From an uncultured Alphaproteobacteria bacterium (lineage in GTDB: Bacteria; Pseudomonadota; Alphaproteobacteria; Micavibrionales; UBA1664): a stretch of DNA of 64,000 bases. The notes below the pieces were generated by a model. It was not told the DNA's origin. It made no database searches and saw nothing but the letters and a program-made list of their open reading frames with translations. Each line of letters starts with the position of its first letter. The first letter of the stretch is position 1. The position numbers were made by a program, and so were the translations under genes. The stretch spans positions 62,001 to 126,000 of the forward strand of contig CALSUG010000003.1 in the NCBI GenBank assembly GCA_943789475.1, given 5' to 3'. Below, piece after piece: positions 37,601 through 44,032 of this stretch.

Positions 37601-38088
37601 GTTTTTAGGTTATTTTCATCCAAACGACCACCCGTTGTGGCGTTTAGGCCGCCCATACTGGACAAATATTGCGGTGGAATAACCTTGCGCATTACCGCAT
37701 TCACCGTTGTGATCACAACACATGGTTTTTTAATATCGCTACCCATACGTGATTTTAATTGTCCTAACGCCTTCATCCGTTGACCAATAATAGCCGTGTT
37801 GGGCGATATACGGTCATAGGGCAAACAATCCCAAGCAGGGAAATAAATTACCTCAATCTCAGGCGCAAAAAACGACAATAAATCTTGCACAGTTTGCGCG
37901 CGAATATCATCCATCGCAATATGACATGCAACGGCACCACCATTGCGTTGTGCATCCATTGCACGTTCGCGTAATACAAACGCATCTTGTCCTTCTGGCA
38001 CACCAGATAGGATTTCATGTTTTGGACTATCGTTTAATTTGGGTGTTTCCATCGCCCTTTTTATAAAGGGATAGGACGCATATTCCAA
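34579..38088 (-). CDS. mfd: Transcription-repair coupling factor Mfd
   Basis: Mfd pushes stalled RNA polymerase off damaged DNA and recruits UvrA. The 1169-residue protein has the UvrB-homology N-terminal part (GVPEGQDAFVLRERAMDAQR, FFAPEIEVIYFPAWDCLPYD), the polymerase-interacting domain (GDFVVHTEHGIGRFEGLETL), RecG-like helicase domains (Walker A CGDVGFGKTEIA, DEEQ box VIVDEEQRFG, TATPIPRTLQMSLTG, QIRGRIGR) and the C-terminal TRCF domain (GALPTEVENLL). Length is standard. sdhE lies 3 bases upstream on the same strand; recG is divergent beyond it, a familiar alphaproteobacterial layout. Confidence 0.96.
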   Translation of the reverse strand: MEYASYPFIKRAMETPKLNDSPKHEILSGVPEGQDAFVLRERAMDAQRNGGAVACHIAMDDIRAQTVQDLLSFFAPEIEVIYFPAWDCLPYDRISPNTAIIGQRMKALGQLKSRMGSDIKKPCVVITTVNAVMRKVIPPQYLSSMGGLNATTGGRLDENNLKTFLSENGYSRTDTVRDSGEFAIRGGIVDLWPATADAPVRLDLFGAEVESIKEFDPVTQKSSTVINSLSLNPATEIPMTKESISRFRSTYRELFGAVNNIDPLYEAITDGRKINGTEHWQSLFFEEMVSVFDYVPNAIVSMDHQCDQAMVEAWDQIEDFYQARQTLAKQTAESNKKNKSNPQSIYHAVPIDSCFTKDMPNAEMFSPFAANETDAKQGRDFGDVRALPDGDVFAAVKTYFNNHIGKKIIVNAYSDGARERLKGLLDAHGIVGLKICDNFEQVVKAKDGSITLITLPLERGFVNDRFVVVSEQDILGDRLVRKTKSRKRKADAFLREVSSLSEGDFVVHTEHGIGRFEGLETLNVHGVKHDCVKIVYHEGDKLFVPVENIEVLSRYGDADSIVNLDRLGGAGWQARRAKVKKNLLEMAGKLIDIAAARALQKADIFAVDDAVYNDFAARFPYHETEDQLSSIASVLDDLKSGKPMDRLVCGDVGFGKTEIAIRAAYVTAMAGGQVAIVAPTTLLARQHYENFCNRFQGVPLRIGHLSRLVSAKDQKLTKDGLQDGSVNIVIGTHALLSDAIKFDHLGVVIVDEEQRFGVKQKERLKDLKKDVHVLTLTATPIPRTLQMSLTGVRDMSLITTPPVDRLAIRSFVMPFDPVVIREALLREHHRGGQSFIVCPRVKDLKEMEDHIKELVPEVKMITAHGQLAPGDLEDRMTAFYEKQYDVLLATNIIESGIDVPSANTMIVHRSDMFGLAQLYQIRGRIGRSKIRAYAYLTYQQDKKLSDVAMKRLEVIGMLDTLGAGFQLASHDMDIRGAGNLVGEQQSGHVKEVGVELYQQMLEEAVAAARAGVTHDNIEAMEQNFSPEINLGTSIMIPENYVEDLSVRMSLYRRIATLDDAGEIESFAAEMIDRFGALPTEVENLLQLITIKQLCKQVNISHVEAGPKGVLMTFYNNTPINPTGVMQFIQSKAGTVKLRPDQKLFFPRGWTSADQRIKGTRSILREISAL

Positions 38089-38091
38089 TGA

Positions 38092-38343
38092 TTATTTCGG
38101 GATTTGATATCCGATTAATTGTGGCAAAATAATATTATCTTGATCGGCGGGGACTTCCTCGCGCATTGATATCCAATTATACAGGTCAGGGTCGCTCTCG
38201 TTTAATAATTCATCATACGCATCGACTTGTTCTTGTGTCGCGGTGGGAATAAACGCACGGGAAAATGTGCCAAGGATTAAATCCATTTCCTTTGTCCCAC
38301 GATGTTCAGATCTAAATATTAATTTCTTACGTTGTGCATCCAT
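38092..38343 (-). CDS. sdhE: FAD assembly factor SdhE (succinate dehydrogenase assembly factor 2)
   Basis: SdhE helps attach FAD covalently to the flavoprotein of succinate dehydrogenase. The 83-residue protein has the defining R-S-x-H-R-G-T-K-E-M-D motif (FRSEHRGTKEMDLILGTF), where the RGxxE segment contacts the flavoprotein. A helical acidic tail (LLNESDPDLYNWI) is also conserved. It sits 3 bases before mfd and probably shares its transcript. It links to the TCA-cycle genes (fumC, sucAB) elsewhere in the window. Confidence 0.92.
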   Translation of the reverse strand: MDAQRKKLIFRSEHRGTKEMDLILGTFSRAFIPTATQEQVDAYDELLNESDPDLYNWISMREEVPADQDNIILPQLIGYQIPK

Positions 38344-38388
38344 AGGTTATTTTTATACCACAGAATGAAATAGATCACGGAATTTTTC

Positions 38389-38622
38389 TTATAACCTCCA
38401 CGAAAATCCTGGTTGACGCCCTGCGTCTCTTGCTTTTACTGCCATAGACGGAGAAACTTCTTCTCCTACAGCTCTCACAAAATACCCAACACGCTTCAAT
38501 ATACCTGAAACAACAGACTGTTTTGCAAACTCAGCTTTGGCATTCCCTTTTTCTGGAGATGATGGTTCCTGAACTTCTTCAAAAACAGCATCTTCTACAT
38601 CTGGATCAATATTAAAAGGCAT
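38389..38622 (-). CDS. Small uncharacterised protein
   Basis: A 77-residue frame starting MPFNIDPDVEDAVFEEVQEP, acidic first and basic later (AVKARDAGRQPGFSWRL). An AGGA lies about 9 bases before the ATG. No family, signal or membrane segment is recognised. It stands between sdhE and the divergent recG. Coding character is plausible (charged, no strange composition) but unproven. Confidence 0.45.
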   Translation of the reverse strand: MPFNIDPDVEDAVFEEVQEPSSPEKGNAKAEFAKQSVVSGILKRVGYFVRAVGEEVSPSMAVKARDAGRQPGFSWRL

Positions 38623-38695
38623 ATCAATTATTCCTACTATCTATTTCAGTATATAAAATCATATCAAAAAAAGACATTACGTCAATTTATTTTTC

Positions 38696-38719
38696 CTCTG
38701 TGCCTCTGCGCCTCGGTGG
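38696..38719 (+). repeat. Three tandem 8-bp CTCTGYGC-like units before recG
   Basis: CTCTGTGC, CTCTGCGC and CTCGGTGG follow one another directly, GC-rich against AT-rich flanks, 17 bases before the recG ATG. The role is unknown. Confidence 0.5.
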
Positions 38720-38736
38720 TTTAATATCATTTCATT

Positions 38737-40824
38737 ATGAGACCATTAATCCTCGATTCAATTTTTCGATCACTGCGCACACTTGACGGTGTAGGGCCTA
38801 AAAGCGCGACCTTGTTTGAAAAATTATTGGGTGGTGAAAAAATTATCGACCTATTACGTCATAAACCCGTTGATTGCATTCACCGTGGTGATATCAAACC
38901 ATTATCCGAAATAAACAAAGAAGGCATCGCAACAACGCAAGTAACAATTACATCGCACAGTCCCGCCAAACGTCGTGGTGCGCCGTATCGCATTTCCGCA
39001 AAAGGTGATGATGGACAGGTAATGGACATTGTGTATTTCAACGCGCCTGGGCAATGGTTAAAAGACACATACCCAACGGATAAAGAAATTATCATCAGCG
39101 GAAAAATCGAATTTTATAATGATAAAATTCAAATACTTCACCCCGATTATGCCGTCCCACCGGAAAAGAAAAATGAGATAAAAGCGTTCGAACCCATCTA
39201 TCCCATGACAGGCGGATTAAGCCCTAAGCTGTTACATAAGGCAATTATCGGTGGGATAAAACACCTTCCCACCCTGCCTGAATGGATTGACGATTCCATG
39301 ATTAAAAAACATGGGTGGCTTGGATGGAGTGAGTGCATGCGTGCACTCCACAACCCACAATCATCGAAAGAAACATTAAGCGATAGCGTTACCCGCACGC
39401 GGTTGGCGTATGACGAAGCGCTCGCAAGGCAACTCGCCATGCAACTGGTTCGTCTGACATTTAAAAAGAAAAAAGGCATTTCGTTTAATAATGCACCCGA
39501 TCTGCGCCAAAAACTATTGGATGCTCTACCATTCGACTTAACTGGCGCACAAAGTCGAACACTCTCCGAAATTGACGATGACATGGGAACGCCTACGCGG
39601 ATGTTGCGACTGCTCCAAGGTGATGTGGGAAGTGGTAAAACCGTCGTTGCGCTTGGCACTATGCTCAACTGTATCAATGATGGTTTTCAATCGGCGATGA
39701 TGGCACCGACCGAAATTTTGGCACGCCAACACGCCGAAACCTTACAACCATTATGTGATGCGATTGGCGTCACGATGATCACATTAACAGGGCGTGATAA
39801 AGGCAAAGATCGCACCGCGATTTTAGAAAAAATTGAAAATGGTGAGGCACAAATTGTTATCGGCACACATGCCATTTTTCAAGATACGGTGAATTTTAAA
39901 AATCTTGGGTGTGTCGTGATTGACGAACAACATCGTTTTGGTGTTCATCAAAGGTTAAGCTTGTCCGACAAAGGCGTGGCTCCCGATGTATTGGTTATGA
40001 CGGCCACCCCTATTCCACGCACACTGACCCTATCCCTGTTTGGTGATATGGATGTATCACGTTTGGATGAAAAACCACCAGGGCGCAAACCAATTGAAAC
40101 CGTCCTTATTTCCACCGATCGTATCGCCGATATCGCCCAAGGATTAAAACGTAAAATTGCGGAGGGTGAACGCATTTATTGGGTGTGTCCCTTGGTCGAA
40201 GAAAGCGAAAAAATTGAACTGGCCAATGCCGAAGATCGCCACACCCTCCTATCTCAAATTTACGGCGACCGTGTCGGCCTTGTCCATGGACGCATGAAAC
40301 CATTGGAAAAAGATCAAGTCATGCAAAAATTTGCACGTGGTGACTTGGATATTTTGGTGGCAACCACCGTGATAGAGGTTGGTGTAAATGTGCCTGAGGC
40401 CACGGTCATGATTATCGAACATGCCGAACGATTTGGCCTTGCCCAATTACACCAATTACGCGGACGCGTCGGCCGTGGTTCGGACAAATCATCCTGTATT
40501 CTCATGTATAACGCGCCGTTATCCGAGGCGGGAAAAGAACGTCTATCCATCATGAAAAAATCAGAAGACGGATTTGTGATTGCGGAAAAAGATTTAGAAT
40601 TACGCGGTGCAGGTGAAGTGTTAGGCACAAAACAAAGCGGCCTGCCCGCCATGCATTTTGTTGATTTGGATAACCACCGTGACCTTATGCAAATGGCACA
40701 TCAAGACGCACGATTACTCACCGAAAAAGACCCCACCCTTTCCACCCGTCGTGGTGATGCGCTCAAAACACTTCTCTACCTTTTTGAACAAGATGAGGCT
40801 GTTAAAACATTGGGAAGCGGGTAA
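38737..40824 (+). CDS. recG: ATP-dependent DNA helicase RecG
   Basis: RecG remodels stalled replication forks and branch-migrates Holliday junctions. The 695-residue protein has an N-terminal wedge/OB domain (LDGVGPKSATLFEKLL, KRRGAPYRISAKGDDG), Walker A LLQGDVGSGKTVVALG, a DEQH box VVIDEQHRFGVHQR, TATPIPRTLTLSLFGDMDVS, and HQLRGRVGRGSDKSSCIL, ending with ELRGAGEVLGTKQSG. All motifs of superfamily 2 RecG are present. The deaminase gene begins 9 bases later, so both may be co-transcribed. Confidence 0.95.
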   Translation: MRPLILDSIFRSLRTLDGVGPKSATLFEKLLGGEKIIDLLRHKPVDCIHRGDIKPLSEINKEGIATTQVTITSHSPAKRRGAPYRISAKGDDGQVMDIVYFNAPGQWLKDTYPTDKEIIISGKIEFYNDKIQILHPDYAVPPEKKNEIKAFEPIYPMTGGLSPKLLHKAIIGGIKHLPTLPEWIDDSMIKKHGWLGWSECMRALHNPQSSKETLSDSVTRTRLAYDEALARQLAMQLVRLTFKKKKGISFNNAPDLRQKLLDALPFDLTGAQSRTLSEIDDDMGTPTRMLRLLQGDVGSGKTVVALGTMLNCINDGFQSAMMAPTEILARQHAETLQPLCDAIGVTMITLTGRDKGKDRTAILEKIENGEAQIVIGTHAIFQDTVNFKNLGCVVIDEQHRFGVHQRLSLSDKGVAPDVLVMTATPIPRTLTLSLFGDMDVSRLDEKPPGRKPIETVLISTDRIADIAQGLKRKIAEGERIYWVCPLVEESEKIELANAEDRHTLLSQIYGDRVGLVHGRMKPLEKDQVMQKFARGDLDILVATTVIEVGVNVPEATVMIIEHAERFGLAQLHQLRGRVGRGSDKSSCILMYNAPLSEAGKERLSIMKKSEDGFVIAEKDLELRGAGEVLGTKQSGLPAMHFVDLDNHRDLMQMAHQDARLLTEKDPTLSTRRGDALKTLLYLFEQDEAVKTLGSG

Positions 40825-40833
40825 ACTGTTTTC

Positions 40834-41715
40834 ATGATCACACCTTTTCAGGCCATGCAACATGCCGTTGATATTGTAAATACCAGCGAACATAACAAAA
40901 ATAAAGTTGCCGCGTGCCTAGTGTCAGGTGACCGATATATTGCAAAAACAAATTATCGTCCTGATATTTTAAAACAACATTTTGATGCAAAAGACCGCAT
41001 TGGGAACAGTTCTCAATTCATTCATGCCGAAGTTGCGTGCATTTTCAACGCACCTTTTCCTACACATGGCGCATCACTATTCATCACCGACCCCATGTGC
41101 CCCAATTGTGCAAAGGCCATATGCGAGGCAGGAATAAAACATGTTTATATTGACCATAAGGGTATGGAAAAAGATTTTTTCATTCGCCGTAAAGATGCGT
41201 TTGAACAACTATCAATTCCAATGATGGAACAATCAGGCATAAGTGTTTCCATCATTTATAGAAAAGAAGAACGTATAGAAAAAATATTAGATGAAGATCA
41301 TTCCGAAAACTCACGCAATCATGTTGTTAAAAGAAATAATAACTTAAAAACAGAATTACAAAAAAGAATAAAATCATCGAGCGATCGTTCTTTTGCATTA
41401 TGTATGACCGACAAGAGCACTCTCTATATTCCTGAAATACAAAATGATATCGATCACAACAACACAAAATATCGTGATAGCGTTAGCCCACTTAACCGCC
41501 TTTTATTCAATGTAAAACGTTATGGGTATAATATTGAGGATATGCATGTCGCATGCAATCTTTACCCCTCATCACGTGATTTGGTAAACGCTGTTGGGTT
41601 TGGAATACAAAAAATAACAATAGGTTCACAAATCGTGGATCACGATACGGATGGCCAAGATGCAGCAGGAACATTAAAAAAAATTGATATCATCGACATA
41701 GATATAGTAAACTAA
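40834..41715 (+). CDS. Cytidine/deoxycytidylate deaminase-fold protein with a degenerate second lobe
   Basis: The first lobe (residues 1-110) is a zinc-dependent deaminase domain: H64-A-E66 supplies a ligand and the proton-shuttling Glu, and PMC89PNC92 the two Cys ligands. The second half repeats the fold pattern, FALCMTDKSTLYI matching AACLVSGDRYIA and LYPSSRDLVNAVGFGIQKI matching PMCPNCAKAICEAGIKHVY, but Ser replaces the Cys ligands, so it should be inactive. Substrate unknown: free base, nucleotide or RNA are all possible. Located after recG with no signal peptide; cytoplasmic. Confidence 0.8.
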   Translation: MITPFQAMQHAVDIVNTSEHNKNKVAACLVSGDRYIAKTNYRPDILKQHFDAKDRIGNSSQFIHAEVACIFNAPFPTHGASLFITDPMCPNCAKAICEAGIKHVYIDHKGMEKDFFIRRKDAFEQLSIPMMEQSGISVSIIYRKEERIEKILDEDHSENSRNHVVKRNNNLKTELQKRIKSSSDRSFALCMTDKSTLYIPEIQNDIDHNNTKYRDSVSPLNRLLFNVKRYGYNIEDMHVACNLYPSSRDLVNAVGFGIQKITIGSQIVDHDTDGQDAAGTLKKIDIIDIDIVN

Positions 41716-41719
41716 CCCT

Positions 41720-41986
41720 ATGAAATATATATTTATTATTCCTCTTTTTATTTTAACCACAGCTTTTATGGTTCCCCTCCATGAAGAAACAATGGCAACC
41801 CCAACATGTAAAACATATGTTGAATGGACAGGAAAAAATATAAAAAATGTCGATTTATCTGTTCTAGGTGATCGCCCTCACCGTATCCTTAAACCAGACA
41901 GTATGGCCACAATGGATTATTTACCTGATCGTTTAAACATCCACACAACGGATGATGATATCGTTTTATCACAAGATTGTGGGTAA
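41720..41986 (+). CDS. Exported I78-type peptidase-inhibitor-like protein
   Basis: An 88-residue protein with a hydrophobic N-terminal signal (residues 1-18, YIFIIPLFILTTAF). The mature part has a Cys near its start (TPTCKTYVEWTG) and ends with LKPDSMATMDYLPDRLNI and DDDIVLSQDCG, the pattern of the I78 inhibitor family (potato-inhibitor-like fold), with the two Cys likely bonded. Family members inhibit serine proteases or are uncharacterised envelope proteins. It starts 4 bases after the deaminase stop. Confidence 0.65.
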   Translation: MKYIFIIPLFILTTAFMVPLHEETMATPTCKTYVEWTGKNIKNVDLSVLGDRPHRILKPDSMATMDYLPDRLNIHTTDDDIVLSQDCG

Positions 41987-41987
41987 T

Positions 41988-42014
41988 AAAAAAGCGGTTT
42001 AAAACCACTTTTAT
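41988..42014 (-). terminator. Terminator after sucB, between convergent genes
   Basis: AAAAGTGGTTT and AAACCGCTTTT on the minus strand pair with one U-G wobble and run into six T, 8 bases past the sucB stop. On the plus strand the same sequence has a C/A mismatch and a weaker T-run, so it should act mainly for sucB. Confidence 0.65.
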
Positions 42015-42021
42015 TTTAAGA

Positions 42022-43254
42022 TTAGATTTCCATCAACAATCTTGCTGGATCTTCCAACGCTTCCTTAATTTTAACAAGGAATGAAACGGATTCACGACCA
42101 TCAACAATACGATGATCATAGGACAATGCCACATACATCATTGGGCGTGCCTCGATCGAACCATCAGGCATAACCATTGGACGCATTTGTGTTTTATGCA
42201 TTCCCAAAATTGCAGATTGTGGACGATTCAAAATTGGTGTCGACATCATTGATCCAAACACACCACCATTTGTAATTGTAAATGTTCCACCCGTCATTTC
42301 ATCCATGCCTAATTTTCCTTCACGTGCACGGCCAGCCATATCACCAATTGATTTTTCAATCTCGGCAAATGATTTTACATCCGCATCACGAACATTTGGC
42401 ACAACAAGACCTTGAGGTGTTGAAACCGCAACCCCAATGTCATAGTAATTTTTGTACAAAATATCTGTGCCATCAATTTCCGCATTAACGGATGGGAATT
42501 CCTTCAATGCCTGAACCGCGGCCTTCACAAAAATCGACATAAAGCCCAGCTTAACGCCGTGTCTCTTTTCAAAACCATCTTTGTATTTTTTACGCAGATC
42601 CATGAAAGGCCCCATATCAATTTCATTGAATGTGGTTAGGATCGCCGCCTCGCTTTGCGCTTCTTTCAAACGTTTTGCAATTGTTTGACGCAATTTTGTC
42701 ATACGAACGCGTTCTTCACGGTCTTTCACCTCGCGTGGTGCAGATGGTGTTGCCGCAGGTACAGGTGCGCTCGCCGTTTTTGCTGCGCCGCCACTCTCAA
42801 CTGCTTTCAAAACATCTTCTTTTGTAATGCGTCCATCTTTACCTGTACCTGTAATCGCCGCCGCATCCAAATTATTATCATTAATCAACTTACGAACGGC
42901 TGGTGATAACTCACCACTTTTATCAACCGATGATGGTGCAGGTGCAGACGCCGCCTTTGGCGTTTCTTCCGCTTTTGCATCTGATTTTGGTGCCTCTTTT
43001 TTAGGAGTAGAAGCATCACCCGCCGCGCCTAATGCACCCAACAATGCGCCAACCTCAACCGTTTCACCTTCTTGCGCACTAATCGATACCAATGTCCCTG
43101 CCTCAGCCGCATTGACCTCTAATGTCACTTTATCGGTTTCCAATTCCACCAATGGCTCATCCATTGCAACGGCCTCACCTTCTGATTTCAACCATTTTGC
43201 GATAATTGCCTCAGTTACAGATTCACCCAGCGCAGGTACGATAATGTCAGTCAT
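42022..43254 (-). CDS. sucB: Dihydrolipoyllysine-residue succinyltransferase (E2 of 2-oxoglutarate dehydrogenase)
   Basis: E2 transfers succinyl groups to CoA in the TCA cycle. The 410-residue protein has one lipoyl domain (residues 2-76) with lipoyl-Lys K42 in [11 protein letters not shown], an Ala/Pro-rich linker, an E1/E3-binding domain ([20 protein letters not shown]), and the catalytic core ending with [16 protein letters not shown], the histidine of the active site. In most relatives sucA precedes sucB directly; here an oppositely oriented gene separates them, so sucB presumably has its own promoter or depends on read-through across that gene. Confidence 0.95.
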   Translation of the reverse strand: MTDIIVPALGESVTEAIIAKWLKSEGEAVAMDEPLVELETDKVTLEVNAAEAGTLVSISAQEGETVEVGALLGALGAAGDASTPKKEAPKSDAKAEETPKAASAPAPSSVDKSGELSPAVRKLINDNNLDAAAITGTGKDGRITKEDVLKAVESGGAAKTASAPVPAATPSAPREVKDREERVRMTKLRQTIAKRLKEAQSEAAILTTFNEIDMGPFMDLRKKYKDGFEKRHGVKLGFMSIFVKAAVQALKEFPSVNAEIDGTDILYKNYYDIGVAVSTPQGLVVPNVRDADVKSFAEIEKSIGDMAGRAREGKLGMDEMTGGTFTITNGGVFGSMMSTPILNRPQSAILGMHKTQMRPMVMPDGSIEARPMMYVALSYDHRIVDGRESVSFLVKIKEALEDPARLLMEI

Positions 43255-43337
43255 GTTTGTTCTTCCTTTTTATTCAGTGCATATAGGATACAGGGCATGG
43301 GGAAGAAGATAAAGAGCGAATGTATTTGTATTTAAAT

Positions 43338-43366
43338 TTGACAAACACACATCATTTAAATATGGT
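43338..43366 (+). promoter_or_regulatory. Putative promoter of the gene between sucB and sucA
   Basis: A perfect TTGACA lies 17 bases before TATGGT (four of six). Transcription would start about 20 bases before the ATG. Confidence 0.5.
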
Positions 43367-43392
43367 AATAAAAAATAAAACGGATTTATAAA

Positions 43393-44028
43393 ATGAATCA
43401 CACACCTGAAGAAATAGAAGCAGCCCTTACATTCAATAAAGTTGGTTACGATGATAGAGTTACACAGAGAGTTGAAGAAATTAAAGCTGAAATAGATAGA
43501 AAATCTAAATTTTTATTAAAGTTATTTGATGCGATAGATAGCGATTATAGAACTCATTCACAAACAGAAAGCCCTTTTAGCAGCCCTGTGGTTCAAAAAA
43601 CAGACAGTGGAATTACTTATTTTGAGTTTGATACTAAATTAAGCGGTGAAGAACACCTCTTTCAAATTGAAATTTGTGAAAGAGGTTATTTTGTTAATGG
43701 GCCATGCGAAGCAACATTCCTCCCTGATGATATTGTTCTCCCAGGAAGAACCACACGAAAAGAGCAAACAAAAACCTTATTCCCCTCCGAGCACAGTATT
43801 ATTTCACAAATACTGCGTGGTTACGCCTTCTGTACAGGCGATGGACCTATGATTGATATAGAAAATAGAATATTTAAAGAATTGGGTATTGAAGAAAAAT
43901 TTTTAGGCATACAGAACAATCAAAAACCAGAAACAGTCATTGAACACATAGAAAATGCAAATAAACATTGGAAAACTTTTGCATCCGTTTTTAGAAAAGC
44001 ACCTCACTTAGCTTTCTTTGTGAAATAA
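43393..44028 (+). CDS. Uncharacterised protein inserted between sucA and sucB
   Basis: No family is recognised. The 211-residue product is soluble, starts MNHTPEEIEAALTFNKVGYD, has a charged helical N-terminal part (QRVEEIKAEIDRKSKFLLKL) and a middle with alternating strands (GITYFEFDTKLSGEEHLFQI). It lies against the direction of the suc genes, has its own promoter, and ends 4 bases from the sucA stop. Its base composition looks even more AT-rich than the suc genes. A recent insertion of a foreign or duplicated gene is possible; no mobile-element sequence flanks it. Confidence 0.65.
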   Translation: MNHTPEEIEAALTFNKVGYDDRVTQRVEEIKAEIDRKSKFLLKLFDAIDSDYRTHSQTESPFSSPVVQKTDSGITYFEFDTKLSGEEHLFQIEICERGYFVNGPCEATFLPDDIVLPGRTTRKEQTKTLFPSEHSIISQILRGYAFCTGDGPMIDIENRIFKELGIEEKFLGIQNNQKPETVIEHIENANKHWKTFASVFRKAPHLAFFVK

Positions 44029-44032
44029 AAAT

